The notes: a model not told the origin generated them from the sequence alone. A DNA stretch of 64,000 nucleotides from an uncultured Lachnospiraceae bacterium (GCA_902779575.1 CACZBW010000019.1:1-64000), one strand, 5' to 3'; shown: positions 26,702 to 35,803, counted from the stretch's first letter. Numbers and translations: made by a program.

Positions 26702-26751
26702 TGTTTTTCGCTGACGGCAGTTCTGCCATCCTGTTATAACTGAATTTCCGA

Positions 26752-26796
26752 AACGCCTGTGTTTCTGTGCTTCCGGCACAGAGATGCAGGCGTTTT
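26752..26796 (+). terminator. Terminator after rnfC
   Basis: AACGCCTG (26752-26759) pairs with CAGGCGTT (26787-26794), with inner CTGTGC/GCACAG pairing and a T-run at the 3' side (26793-26798). Confidence 0.85.
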
Positions 26797-26914
26797 TTCG
26801 AAAAACCGCTGCAGGCGGCCTGCCCCGTTTCTGCAGGCAGAAGTCCTCTCATCCGGCAACGGACATTCTTCTTCAGACAGACAGGGGGGATCGGCGGAGG
26901 TCCATAATATGGGC

Positions 26915-26942
26915 TTGCATTTTTAAATTGGAAGACTATAAT
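26915..26942 (+). promoter_or_regulatory. Promoter candidate for the PII-like/antiporter pair
   Basis: TTGCAT (26915-26920), 16-base spacer, perfect TATAAT (26937-26942). The PII-like start codon lies about 140 bases downstream, leaving a leader that contains the hairpin at 27013-27030. Confidence 0.7.
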
Positions 26943-27089
26943 ATACGCGGTTCTGTAAATCTTCACCGCTTAATTTCCCCGATTTTTGTCGCGGGAGGAA
27001 AGCGAATAAATGATTCCGCCAGGGCGGAATGGAGAATCATTTGCCGGCCGGATGTTTTTATCTGCGGCAGAAGAAAGGGAAGGGTGAGT

Positions 27090-27458
27090 ATGCAGCAGGG
27101 AATGAATGAAATGCACATGAAGCTTGTGATCATCGTTCTGAACAAGACCGAATGCCTGCAGGAGCTTCTGGAGGAATTCTCCGAGCGCAAACTTCAGGGA
27201 GCGACCGTAATCAGTTCACACGGCATGATGCAGGAGCTCTCCGAGGAGGATGAGCTCAGATTTGTCCTGTCTCTGAGACATATCCTGAATCCGGAACACA
27301 AGGAAAACAGGACGATCTTCATGGCGGCGTCGGAATCAAAGGTTCCGATTATCATCGAGGCGGTCAACAAGGTAACGGGAGGCCTGGACAAGGGAGATAC
27401 CGGAATTCTGTTCACTGTACCGATCGATTATCTGGAGGGCTTTAAAGTACACGACTGA
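27090..27458 (+). CDS. PII-like signalling protein
   Basis: This 122-residue protein has the ferredoxin-like fold pattern of PII-related proteins: LVIIVLNKTECLQELLEEF as strand 1/helix 1, a central loop, and a C-terminal GDTGILFTVPIDYLEGF similar to the GDGKIFV..V end of GlnB. The classical T-loop Tyr site and the GlnB signature are not evident, so it is not a canonical nitrogen PII. It ends in ATGA shared with the start of the antiporter gene, implying translational coupling. It probably binds a nucleotide and gates the antiporter; that role is an inference. ATG 27090 follows GGGAAGGGTGAG. Confidence 0.75.
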   Translation: MQQGMNEMHMKLVIIVLNKTECLQELLEEFSERKLQGATVISSHGMMQELSEEDELRFVLSLRHILNPEHKENRTIFMAASESKVPIIIEAVNKVTGGLDKGDTGILFTVPIDYLEGFKVHD

Positions 27459-28657
27459 TGAACTTCTCACTGAACACACTTTTACAGCTTGGCTTAATGA
27501 TACTGTTCGGCATATTCATGGGGAGAATGGCAAAGCATATCAAACTTCCCAACGTAACCGGCTATCTGCTTGCGGGCCTTCTTCTCGGCCCTTATTTCTT
27601 CCCGGCTCTCGGTATTACGCACACGGTTCTCACGGAGGAATTCGTGAATGAGATCAGCGTGATATCGGAAGTGGCCCTTGGATTTATCGCATTTTCCATC
27701 GGAAATGAATTCAAGTTTTCCTATTTCAAAAAAGTCGGCGTGACGCCTGTTGTGATTGCCAGCCTGGAATCCCTGTTCGCGGTGGTCTTCGTCGTGGCGG
27801 CTTTAGTGGCGACGGGGCATGCGCTCCCGTTTTCCCTGGTGCTGGGCTCGATCGCCGCTGCGACCGCTCCGGCGGCTACGATCATGGTAATCAACCAGTA
27901 CAAGGCGAAAGGTCCGGTTACGCAGACGCTGCTGTCTGTCGTCGCGATCGACGACGCGACCGCCCTGCTGCTGTTCTCGATCGCTGTTGCGGTGGCGAAG
28001 AGCCTCGAAGGCGGAAGCACGAATATGCTTCTGTCCATTCTTCAGCCGGTCGGCCAGATTCTGGCGGCCCTTCTGGCCGGTTTCGTCCTTGGCTTTGCCA
28101 TGCTGGTTCCGATGCGCTTTTTCCACAAGCGCGGAAACCGCCTGGGACTGATCGTCGGCTTCCTTTTCACCGCGATCGGTCTTGCGGACCTTCTGGGACT
28201 CAGCAGCCTGATGCTCTGCATGGGCTTCGGGGCTACGGTTGCCAACCTGAGTTCGGAAGCCAGCCAGATCATGGATATCGCGGACTCCATCACAGCGCCG
28301 ATCTTTATTCTTTTCTTCGTTGCCTCCGGCGCGGGGCTTCAGATCGGAATCCTCGGCCAGGTCGGCGCGATCGGAGCCATCTATATTCTGTTCCGGGTTT
28401 GCGGCAAGATCTTCGGCACCTGGCTGGGCGGCCGGATCTGCCATGCGGACTCAAAAGTCAGCAAATATCTCGGCCCCTGCCTGATTCCGCAGGCCGGCGT
28501 TGCCATCGGTCTTACCCTGGTCGCCGGGAAAGTTGTCCCGGATTACGCAGGCCAGATCCGCGCGGTTGTACTCGCGGGAACGTTGGTCTATGAACTGTTC
28601 GGCCCGGGCATCACGAAGTTCAGCCTGACGAAGGCGGGAGAGATTAAGACTGCCTGA
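27458..28657 (+). CDS. Cation/proton antiporter, CPA2 (KefB/NapA-like) family
   Basis: This 399-residue membrane antiporter exchanges Na+ or K+ for protons. About twelve hydrophobic helices are seen. Family elements include MGRMAKHIKLPNVTGYLLAGLLLGP near the N-terminus, AAATAPAATIMVINQYKAKGP, and VVAIDDATALLLFSIAVAV, where the adjacent Asp-Asp corresponds to the ion-binding pair of NapA-type exchangers. No C-terminal TrkA/RCK domain is attached, so a separate regulator such as the coupled PII-like protein would make sense. Translation starts inside the stop codon of that gene. A bidirectional terminator follows. Confidence 0.9.
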   Translation: MNFSLNTLLQLGLMILFGIFMGRMAKHIKLPNVTGYLLAGLLLGPYFFPALGITHTVLTEEFVNEISVISEVALGFIAFSIGNEFKFSYFKKVGVTPVVIASLESLFAVVFVVAALVATGHALPFSLVLGSIAAATAPAATIMVINQYKAKGPVTQTLLSVVAIDDATALLLFSIAVAVAKSLEGGSTNMLLSILQPVGQILAALLAGFVLGFAMLVPMRFFHKRGNRLGLIVGFLFTAIGLADLLGLSSLMLCMGFGATVANLSSEASQIMDIADSITAPIFILFFVASGAGLQIGILGQVGAIGAIYILFRVCGKIFGTWLGGRICHADSKVSKYLGPCLIPQAGVAIGLTLVAGKVVPDYAGQIRAVVLAGTLVYELFGPGITKFSLTKAGEIKTA

Positions 28658-28693
28658 GCGCAGAGAATAAATGAATCACCGGCTTCAGCCGAA

Positions 28694-28779
28694 AAAAGGC
28701 ACCTGCTCTGTGCCGGCTCCCGATTGACAGACCGAAAATCTGACGATCGGAAGCCGGAACATTGAGACAGGTGTCTTTT
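28694..28779. terminator. Bidirectional terminator with multi-branched stem
   Basis: AAAAAAGGCACCTG on the left pairs with CAGGTGTCTTTTT on the right (28692-28705 with 28768-28780). Inside, CCGGCT/AGCCGG (28713-28718 with 28752-28757) and CCGAT/ATCGG (28720-28724 with 28746-28750) extend the stem. It lies between the convergent antiporter and ArsR genes and has T-runs in both directions. Confidence 0.8.
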
Positions 28780-28818
28780 TACGCGGCGAAGCTGAAATGG
28801 ACGGCCGCGCCTGAAATA

Positions 28819-29202
28819 TCAGGCATTCACCTCCGGTTCCAGCACATGTTCGAGTCCCATATTCAGGATCATTTCGACGTGTTCGTCCGCCAGGGAATAG
28901 AAGACGGTCTTTCCTTCCCTGCGGTACTTGACCAGATGCGCCTGCTTCAGGGTCCGCAGCTGGTGGGAAATGGCGCTCTGCGTCATGTTCAGAAGCTGCG
29001 CGATGTCGCAGACGCACATCTCATGCTTGAGGAGCACATACAGGATCCGGATCCTGGTTTTGTCCCCGAACATTTTGTAGAGTTCGCTCAGGGCGGAAAG
29101 GACGCTCTCGGAGAGCATCTGATCGGATACGATTCCGACGATCTGCGGGTGAATATGGATAAAATCGCATTTTGGAGCGACTTCGGAATTGTTTTTCGCC
29201 AT
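28819..29202 (-). CDS. ArsR/SmtB-family metal-sensing repressor
   Basis: This 127-residue winged-helix repressor releases DNA when metal binds. Recognition helix region: QSAISHQLRTLKQAHLV. Both classical metal sites appear present. The alpha-3N site would use Cys in PKCDFIHIHP plus CVC in EMCVCDIAQ, as in CadC. The alpha-5 site has D-x-H-x10-H-x2-E in DEHVEMILNMGLEHVLE, the same spacing as in SmtB. It therefore probably senses Zn, Cd or Pb. AAAGGAG precedes the ATG. No metal transporter is adjacent; the target may be its own promoter or an unlinked gene. Confidence 0.9.
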   Translation of the reverse strand: MAKNNSEVAPKCDFIHIHPQIVGIVSDQMLSESVLSALSELYKMFGDKTRIRILYVLLKHEMCVCDIAQLLNMTQSAISHQLRTLKQAHLVKYRREGKTVFYSLADEHVEMILNMGLEHVLEPEVNA

Positions 29203-29600
29203 GGCTGTTTCTCCTTTTTCACCGGATACCGGTTACCTGCCTGATGAGAGGAATGTGCAGAAACCGGCTTTATTACAGGCAAATGCTCTGTAATTCAGGA
29301 AAGCACTGTTAACTCATGTTTCCCGGGGCAACAGGAAAAATGTTTCCTATACCGGCGATTATACCACAGAACGGGGAAAACTGTAACGATTCACGGTTTA
29401 AGAGCGGATCAGGAGCGATTTGGGAGCGGTCTGAGAGAATCGGCACAGAGCGCTTTGAGAGAATCGACAGATCTCTTGTGATCGAATCTTCCCGATGTTA
29501 TAATAATAAGAACTATAGCTTTCAGGAAAGGCCTGCGAGGAGGCCGTGTTCTCTGCAGAAATGCGCAGAGACGCGAGAATATCAGCTGAGAGGGTGGATT
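29203..29600. other. 398-bp divergent region between arsR-type gene and murE
   Basis: It contains ACCGG-ATA-CCGGT (29221-29233) and ATTACAG-N9-CTGTAAT (29272-29294), both possible repressor sites for the minus-strand gene. The 11-base direct repeat TGAGAGAATCG occurs at 29432 and 29456. The murE promoter is at 29476-29504. An in-frame upstream extension of murE to 29316 has no homology. Confidence 0.55.
29476..29504 (+). promoter_or_regulatory. Promoter candidate for the murE-priA operon
   Basis: TTGTGA (29476-29481), 17-base spacer, perfect TATAAT (29499-29504), about 95 bases before the murE start codon. Confidence 0.75.
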
Positions 29601-31088
29601 ATGAAAAAGCTTACAGAACTTCTGAACGGAATAGATTATAAAGTGCTCCTTGGCAGTGAGGATGTGGAGATTTCCGGGATTGTGAACGATTCCAGAAAGG
29701 TAAAGGCCGGTTCTTTGTTCCTCTGCATCCGCGGCGCAGTCGCGGACGGGCATAAATATGCCGCGGAAGTGGCGAAAAAGGGCGCGAAGGTGCTTGTGGT
29801 GGAGGAGCCGGTGGAGCTTCCGGATCCGGAGAAGGATTCCATTACGGTGCTTCAGGTCCCAGACACGCGCATCGCCATGGCGCGCCTTGCCTGCGCCTGG
29901 TACGGTCATCCGTCCCGGAAGATGAAGATGATCGGAGTCACCGGGACCAAAGGGAAGACCACCACGACCTATATGGTCAAGTCGATCCTGGAGTCCGCGG
30001 GCTACAAGGTCGGACTCATCGGTACGATCGAGACCCTGATCGGAAATGAGCGGATTCCCGCGGCCAACACGACGCCGGAGTCGCTGACTCTGCAGGAATA
30101 CCTCGCGAAGATGGTTAAAGAAGGCTGCCAGGCCGTCGTCATGGAAGTCAGCTCCCAGGCGCTGATGCTGCACCGGGTGGAAGGGATCATTTTTGATATC
30201 GGCGTTTTCACCAACATTTCCGCGGACCATATCGGACCTGCGGAGCATTCCTCCTTTGATGACTACATGGAGTGCAAGAGCCGGCTCTTCCGGATGTGCA
30301 GACTGGGAATCTTCAACGGGGACGACATCCATCTGGGCCGGATCCTGGAAGGACATACCTGTGAAGTGGAAACCTACGGCATGAAGGAGACGGACAATCT
30401 CTATGCCGTAGACGCGAAGCTGATCGCCAGACCGGGCTATCTCGGGACTTCCTACCTGGTTAAGGGAGAAATGGAATTCAGAGTGGAGACAGATATTCCG
30501 GGAAGATTCAGTGTGTTCAACTCCCTCTGCGCGATCGCGATCTGCAGGCATTTTGAAGGCGTGACGGAAGAAATTCTCCGGTCCGCCCTGAAGGATATCC
30601 GCGTGAAGGGGCGCGTCGAGCTGGTTAAGGTCAGCGACGACTTCATCCTGATGATTGATTACGCGCACAACGCGATGGCTCTGGAAAGCCTGCTCACGAC
30701 GCTGAGGGAATATCATCCCTCCCGCCTGGTCTGCATGTTCGGATGCGGCGGAAACCGGGCAAGGAGCCGCCGCTATGAGATGGGCGAGACCAGCGGAAGA
30801 ATGGCGGATTTCACGATTATTACATCGGACAATCCCCGCTACGAGGACCCGGAAGCCATCATGGACGACATCGAGACCGGAATCCGCAGGACGAACGGCA
30901 AATACATCCGCATCAGCGACCGCAAGGAAGCGATCGCCTACGCCATCCATAACGGAAAGATGGGGGACATCATCGTCCTGGCCGGAAAAGGCCATGAAGA
31001 TTACCAGGAGATCAACGGAAAGAAATATCCCATGGACGAGAGGGTGCTGATCCGTGAGATCCTGGAAGAGGATGCCGGGAAATCATGA
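29601..31088 (+). CDS. murE: UDP-MurNAc-L-Ala-D-Glu--meso-diaminopimelate ligase
   Basis: This 495-residue cytoplasmic ligase adds the third residue of the peptidoglycan stem peptide. The ATP-binding motif is VTGTKGKTTTTYMV near residue 118, the central domain has NTTPESLTLQ and the carbamylated-lysine region, and the C-terminal specificity motif is DNPR in TSDNPRYEDP, which points to meso-diaminopimelate rather than lysine. ATG 29601 is chosen because it starts the homology and follows AGAGGGTGG. The gene shares ATGA with priA. Confidence 0.95.
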   Translation: MKKLTELLNGIDYKVLLGSEDVEISGIVNDSRKVKAGSLFLCIRGAVADGHKYAAEVAKKGAKVLVVEEPVELPDPEKDSITVLQVPDTRIAMARLACAWYGHPSRKMKMIGVTGTKGKTTTTYMVKSILESAGYKVGLIGTIETLIGNERIPAANTTPESLTLQEYLAKMVKEGCQAVVMEVSSQALMLHRVEGIIFDIGVFTNISADHIGPAEHSSFDDYMECKSRLFRMCRLGIFNGDDIHLGRILEGHTCEVETYGMKETDNLYAVDAKLIARPGYLGTSYLVKGEMEFRVETDIPGRFSVFNSLCAIAICRHFEGVTEEILRSALKDIRVKGRVELVKVSDDFILMIDYAHNAMALESLLTTLREYHPSRLVCMFGCGGNRARSRRYEMGETSGRMADFTIITSDNPRYEDPEAIMDDIETGIRRTNGKYIRISDRKEAIAYAIHNGKMGDIIVLAGKGHEDYQEINGKKYPMDERVLIREILEEDAGKS

Positions 31089-33304
31089 TTTATGCCGACG
31101 TTATCGTCAATATCACCGCCCATGCCCTTGACCGCCCCTTCCAGTACCGGATTCCGGAAGCGCTGCGGGACAAGCTGGAAGTGGGATCGGTCGTCACGGT
31201 TCCTTTCGGGAACGGTAACCGCCCGGTTACCGGCTATGTGATCGGCTTGTCCGACCAACCGGCGCTGGAGCCGGAGCGGATCAAAGAGCTGTCGGAAGCG
31301 GTGCTGGACGCCTCTGATGAGGAGAAGCGGCTGACCGGCCTCGCAGTCTGGATCCGCGACCGCTACGGAAGCACGATGCTGCAGGCGCTGCACACGGTCC
31401 TGCCTGTGAAACGGAAAGTGCAGGCGCAGGAGAAAAAGGTGCTTGTTCTTAAGCTGCCGGAGGACGCGGCCAGGCAGGAACTGGAACTGATGCGCAGAAA
31501 ACATCTGGAAGCCCGGGTCAGGGTACTGGAGGCCCTGATCGAAGAGCAGTCCCTTCCCTGGGAGATCGTGACAGAGAAGCTGCATGTCACGCCCGCGGTT
31601 CTGAACGCAATGGCGAAGAAGGGCTGCATCCGGATCGAGCGCACGCGGGTTTACCGGAAACCGCCCCTGCCGGAGGCGCTGGCCCACGGGGCGGTCAGCC
31701 TGAATGAGCAGCAGCAGGCCATCGTGGACTCCATCTGCGGCAGATGGGAGGAGGATCTCTGCGGCCGTTATCTGATCCAGGGAGTGACGGGAAGCGGGAA
31801 GACCGAAGTCTATATGGAGCTGATCGCGCATGCGGTGTCCCGCTCCGAGCAGGCCATTGTCCTGATCCCCGAGATTGCCCTGACTTACCAGACGCTTATG
31901 CGCTTTTACCACCGCTTCGGCGACCGGGTATCCGTGATCCATTCCCGGATGAGCGAGGGGGAGCGCTTCGACCAGTTTGAGCGGGCGAAAAACGGGGACA
32001 TCGACGTCATGATCGGACCCCGTTCCGCATTGTTTACTCCATTTCCGCATCTGGGAATCATCGTGATCGACGAGGAACACGAGGAGAGTTACCGGAGCGG
32101 GCAGTCCCCGCGCTACCATGCGAGGGAGGTCGCTTTTCAGAGAGGCCGGATGGAGAACGCGAAGGTTGTCCTGGGATCCGCGACGCCGTCACTGGAGGCA
32201 TCCTGGGCAGGGCGAAGAGGGGAGCTGACCATCTTCAAGCTGAATCAGAGAGCCAGAGCCGTCAGCCTGCCGGAGGTTTCGATCGCGGACCTGAGGACAG
32301 AACCAAGGGACAGTACAACAACCCTGCTGAGCAGGCCTTTGAGGGAACGGATGGAGGACTGCCTCGGGAAGGGCGATCAGATGATGCTCTTTCTCAACCG
32401 CAGGGGTTACGCCGGTTTTGTGACCTGCAGGTCCTGCGGCCATGTAATCAAATGTCCCCACTGCGACGTTTCCCTTACCCTGCATGCAAGCGGCAGGCTT
32501 GCCTGCCATTACTGCGGATATGAGACGCCCATGCCGGACAGGTGCCCGGAGTGCGGAAGCATCTATCTCAGGACTTTCCGGGCCGGGACCGAACAGGTGG
32601 AGGAAGAGGTGACAAGGCTCTTCCCGCAGGCCCGGGTGCTGCGCATGGACAGAGATACGACGACCGCGAAAGACGCCCAGCTGAAGATTCTGTCCGCATT
32701 TGCCTCCCATGAGGCAGATATCCTGATCGGGACCCAGATGATCGTCAAGGGACATGATTTTCCGGATGTGACCCTGGTCGGGATCCTGCTGGCGGATCTT
32801 TCCCTGAATATCCCGGATTACCGGGCGGCGGAGAGAACCTTCCAGCTGCTCACGCAGGCTGCAGGCCGGGCGGGCCGTTCTTCCAAAAGCGGCTGCGTCC
32901 TGATCCAGACTTACGCTCCGGATCATTACGCCGTCCAGTGCGCGGCCAGGCAGGATTATGAGGAATTTTACAGGCAGGAAATGGCCTTCCGCTCGATGGC
33001 CCTCTACCCGCCGGCGGGTTCTCTGGTTGCCATCCACTGCAGCTGCGCCGACCGGCAGCATCTGGAAACGGCCGCGCAGTACCTGCGCCTGTTTCTCGAG
33101 AAGATCCTGAAGCGGACGGGCGCCGCAATCCTGGGCCCCGCGGATGAAAATGTGGCTAAGATAAATGATATCTGGCGGATGGTTCTTTACCTTCGCAGCG
33201 GCTCGGAGGAGCTTCTCAGGGAGGCGAGAAGACGCCTGGAACGATATATTGAAGCGAACGAAGGGTTTTCCTCTGTGGAGATTCAGTTCGATATCAATCA
33301 ATAA
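31085..33304 (+). CDS. priA: Primosomal replication restart helicase PriA
   Basis: This 739-residue superfamily 2 DNA helicase reloads the replisome at stalled forks. The N-terminal 3'-DNA-binding domain begins YADVIVNITAHALDRPFQY. Walker A is QGVTGSGKTEVYMEL, Walker B is IVIDEEHEESY, and the zinc-binding insert has cysteines in CRSCGHVIKCPHCD, CHYCGYETPMPDRCPECG. Helicase motifs V and VI are near LIGTQMIVKGHDFP and QAAGRAGRS. Length is normal. It overlaps murE by 4 bases and lies 73 bases before def. Confidence 0.96.
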   Translation: MIYADVIVNITAHALDRPFQYRIPEALRDKLEVGSVVTVPFGNGNRPVTGYVIGLSDQPALEPERIKELSEAVLDASDEEKRLTGLAVWIRDRYGSTMLQALHTVLPVKRKVQAQEKKVLVLKLPEDAARQELELMRRKHLEARVRVLEALIEEQSLPWEIVTEKLHVTPAVLNAMAKKGCIRIERTRVYRKPPLPEALAHGAVSLNEQQQAIVDSICGRWEEDLCGRYLIQGVTGSGKTEVYMELIAHAVSRSEQAIVLIPEIALTYQTLMRFYHRFGDRVSVIHSRMSEGERFDQFERAKNGDIDVMIGPRSALFTPFPHLGIIVIDEEHEESYRSGQSPRYHAREVAFQRGRMENAKVVLGSATPSLEASWAGRRGELTIFKLNQRARAVSLPEVSIADLRTEPRDSTTTLLSRPLRERMEDCLGKGDQMMLFLNRRGYAGFVTCRSCGHVIKCPHCDVSLTLHASGRLACHYCGYETPMPDRCPECGSIYLRTFRAGTEQVEEEVTRLFPQARVLRMDRDTTTAKDAQLKILSAFASHEADILIGTQMIVKGHDFPDVTLVGILLADLSLNIPDYRAAERTFQLLTQAAGRAGRSSKSGCVLIQTYAPDHYAVQCAARQDYEEFYRQEMAFRSMALYPPAGSLVAIHCSCADRQHLETAAQYLRLFLEKILKRTGAAILGPADENVAKINDIWRMVLYLRSGSEELLREARRRLERYIEANEGFSSVEIQFDINQ

Positions 33305-33377
33305 GATGATTCACCGACCAGACTTTTGAAGCAGCAAATAAAAGAAAGATTTATGTAACAGAGAGGACGGAAGAGAA

Positions 33378-33881
33378 ATGGCACTGAGAAATATTCGCAC
33401 AGAGGGGGATGAGGTTCTCACCAGGAAATGCCGTGAGGTAAAGGAGATGACGCCCCGTCTGAAGGAGCTTGTCAATGATATGCTTGAGACGATGTACGAT
33501 GCGGAAGGCGTAGGTCTTGCCGCTCCGCAGGTCGGGGTCCTCAGGAGAATCGTCGTGATCGACGTGGGAGAAGGCCCGATCGTCCTCGTCAATCCGGTAA
33601 TCACCGCCCAGGACGGAGAGCAGACCGGGGCGGAGGGATGCCTTTCCGTTCCCGGAAAAGCTGGGCAGGTGACAAGGCCCAATCATGTTGTGGTGCGCGC
33701 GGTGGACGCGGATATGCAGCCGGTCGAGGTCGAAGGGGAGGAGCTCCTTGCCAGGGCGCTCTGCCACGAGCTGGATCATCTGGACGGGGTTATGTATACC
33801 TCAAAGGTCGAGGGTGAACTGTACGATACCACTGAGGAAGAAGCGGAAGAGGAAGAGGCCGCAGAAGAAGGTGAGAGCTGA
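33378..33881 (+). CDS. def: Peptide deformylase
   Basis: This 167-residue metalloenzyme removes the formyl group from nascent proteins. All three family motifs are present: GVGLAAPQVG, EGCLSVPG and the metal site HELDHLDG. An acidic tail (EEEAEEEEAAEEGES) of about 20 residues follows the catalytic domain. AGAGAGGACGG lies upstream of the ATG. The stop codon overlaps the fmt start, coupling removal and addition of formyl groups. Confidence 0.96.
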   Translation: MALRNIRTEGDEVLTRKCREVKEMTPRLKELVNDMLETMYDAEGVGLAAPQVGVLRRIVVIDVGEGPIVLVNPVITAQDGEQTGAEGCLSVPGKAGQVTRPNHVVVRAVDADMQPVEVEGEELLARALCHELDHLDGVMYTSKVEGELYDTTEEEAEEEEAAEEGES

Positions 33882-34906
33882 TGAAAACTGTCTTTATGGG
33901 AACGCCGGACTTTGCCGCCGGCATCCTGCAGGCCCTTCTGGATTCGGAATATGAAGTGACCGCCGTATTCTCCCAGCCGGACAAGCCGAAGGGAAGAAAA
34001 GCTGTGCTTCAGGCGCCTCCGGTGAAGGAACTGGCTCTTCAGCACAAGATCCCGGTTTACCAGCCTGCGAAGATCCGGACGGAAGAAAATGTGCAGATCC
34101 TGAGAGATCTCGCGCCTGACTTTATCGTCGTCGCCGCCTTCGGACAGATTATTCCGAAGAGCATCCTGGACATTCCGCGTTTCGGCTGCCTGAACGTACA
34201 CGCGTCCCTGCTCCCGGCCTGGAGAGGCGCGGCTCCGATCCAGTGGGCCATCATGAACGGAGACAGGGAAACCGGCGTGACGATCATGCGGATGGATCCG
34301 GGACTGGACACGGGAGATATCATCACGCAGAAGACTGTTCCGATCGCGGAGGATGAAACGGGCGGAAGTCTTTTCGACAAGATGATGGTAACCGGAGCTG
34401 AAGAGATCATTAAAACAATGCGCCTGATCGAAGCGGGAGAGGCAGTCTATACGCCGCAGCCGGAACAGAGCAGTACGCCCTACGCGAAGATGCTGGACAG
34501 AAAGTCCGGCCTCATCGACTGGAGTCTTCCGGCCGTGCAGATCGAGCGCATGATCCGGGGCCTGGATCCCTGGCCCGGCAGCTATACTTATGAGCACGGG
34601 AAGATGCTGAAGATCTGGAAAGCGGAAGTAATCGGCGCGGGAGAAGATGCCGCCGATAATGGCGCTGAAAAATCCGCTGAGCCGGAAGCGTACGGTACGG
34701 ATTCTGCCGGCGCAGAAGCCGGCGCCCCCGGAACGATCGTGCGCGTGACAAAAGATGCCCTCCAGGTGCAGACCGGAGACGGTATCCTGTCTGTTCTCGA
34801 GATTCAGCCGGAGGGGAAGAAACGCATGGCGGTTGACGCATTTCTGCGCGGCTACCGGCAGACGGAAGGCGAATTACTGGGGAAAGAAGATAAGCAGCAA
34901 AGCTGA
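33881..34906 (+). CDS. fmt: Methionyl-tRNA formyltransferase
   Basis: This 341-residue enzyme formylates initiator Met-tRNA using 10-formyl-tetrahydrofolate. The N-terminal domain starts MKTVFMGTPDFAAGIL, and the folate-site motif is NVHASLLPAWRGAAPIQWAI, with the catalytic Asn/His/Asp arrangement (last in DTGDI). The C-terminal tRNA-binding domain is interrupted by about 35 Ala/Glu/Gly-rich residues (roughly 250-285, containing AADNGAEKSAEPEAYG) that are not typical of the family. The start overlaps the def stop by one base. Confidence 0.95.
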   Translation: MKTVFMGTPDFAAGILQALLDSEYEVTAVFSQPDKPKGRKAVLQAPPVKELALQHKIPVYQPAKIRTEENVQILRDLAPDFIVVAAFGQIIPKSILDIPRFGCLNVHASLLPAWRGAAPIQWAIMNGDRETGVTIMRMDPGLDTGDIITQKTVPIAEDETGGSLFDKMMVTGAEEIIKTMRLIEAGEAVYTPQPEQSSTPYAKMLDRKSGLIDWSLPAVQIERMIRGLDPWPGSYTYEHGKMLKIWKAEVIGAGEDAADNGAEKSAEPEAYGTDSAGAEAGAPGTIVRVTKDALQVQTGDGILSVLEIQPEGKKRMAVDAFLRGYRQTEGELLGKEDKQQS

Positions 34907-35068
34907 AAATAACCGATCTTGCCTGCATAGCGATCTGCCGGGGCAGGAAAGAACGCCAAAAGCGGCCTTCCCGGATGAAGGATGCAGCAGACCTGTATAC
35001 GCGTCTGCAGTCTGCAGGCAGGCTGCAGTGCTGCAGGAATCATCAGATAAATGGAGGAGGTGTCACAA

Positions 35069-35803
35069 TTGTCATTTCTGACAAGCGGAATTTATTACGG
35101 ATCCCGGGGATTTCGCGGGATGTATTTTGACTGGACCTATCTGCTGGCGATCGCCGGCCTGATCCTGACGCTTCTGGCGTCCGCCAGAGTGAAGAGTACA
35201 TTTGCCCAGTACAGCAAGGGCCGGAGCGTGAGCGGCTTAACAGGCGCAAGGGCGGCCAGATATATCCTGGACAGCCAGGGCCTTGGAAATGTAGCGATTG
35301 AGCACATCAACGGCAGCCTTACGGATCATTACGATCCCCGGAGCAAGGTGCTGCGCCTGTCAGATTCCACCTTCAACAACGGTTCTGTGGCGGCGATCTG
35401 CGTAGCCGCCCACGAATGCGGGCACGCGGTCCAGGATCAGAGGACTTACAGACCGCTGGTTCTCAGAAGCACGCTGGTTCCCGCGGCCCAGTTCGGATCG
35501 AGCTTTGCCTGGCCGATCTTTGTCGCAGGCCTGATTTTTTCCTTCCAGCCTCTGATGACGGCGGGAATCATTCTGTTCTCGCTGGCGGTTCTGTTCCAGC
35601 TGGTGACGCTGCCGGTCGAATTTGACGCTTCGAGCCGGGCGCTTAAGATTCTGGAACAGCAGAATATACTGCCTCCGGAGGAACTTAAGGATGGCCGGAA
35701 GGTACTGAACGCGGCAGCCCTGACCTATGTGGCCGCCCTCGCGGCGAGTGCCCTGCAGCTGCTGAGACTTGTGATTCTTTCAAACAACCGGCGGAGAGAC
35801 TGA
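35069..35803 (+). CDS. YugP-family zinc membrane metallopeptidase
   Basis: This protein of about 244 residues has the zinc motif HECGH within VAAHECGHAVQDQ near residue 118 and four hydrophobic segments, as in the YugP family of membrane zinc peptidases. A further likely zinc ligand is the Glu of PVEFDASSRA. Its physiological substrate is unknown. The likely start is TTG 35069: GGAGGAGGTG (35053-35062) sits 6 bases upstream. The in-frame ATG 35051 is itself part of that ribosome binding site. It is embedded in the conserved def-fmt-rsmB cluster. Confidence 0.87.
   Translation: MSFLTSGIYYGSRGFRGMYFDWTYLLAIAGLILTLLASARVKSTFAQYSKGRSVSGLTGARAARYILDSQGLGNVAIEHINGSLTDHYDPRSKVLRLSDSTFNNGSVAAICVAAHECGHAVQDQRTYRPLVLRSTLVPAAQFGSSFAWPIFVAGLIFSFQPLMTAGIILFSLAVLFQLVTLPVEFDASSRALKILEQQNILPPEELKDGRKVLNAAALTYVAALAASALQLLRLVILSNNRRRD

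Larger units (their letters stand above)
26702..27089. other. 388-bp interval with terminator, promoter and structured leader
   Basis: It contains the rnfC terminator (26752-26796), a good promoter (26915-26942) and a hairpin in the following leader: ATTCCGCC/GGCGGAAT at 27013-27030, enclosed by AATGATT/AATCATT. I see no gene; the open frame that spans it (from 26784) is only an upstream extension of the PII-like frame. Confidence 0.65.

Noticed and set aside
29409..30995. 528-codon minus-strand open frame
   Set aside because: It lies entirely opposite murE, which has all ligase motifs; a shadow due to GC-rich codon use. The same holds for other long antisense frames at 20131-22227, 25379-26779, 44912-47479, 47561-49147 and 50887-53343.
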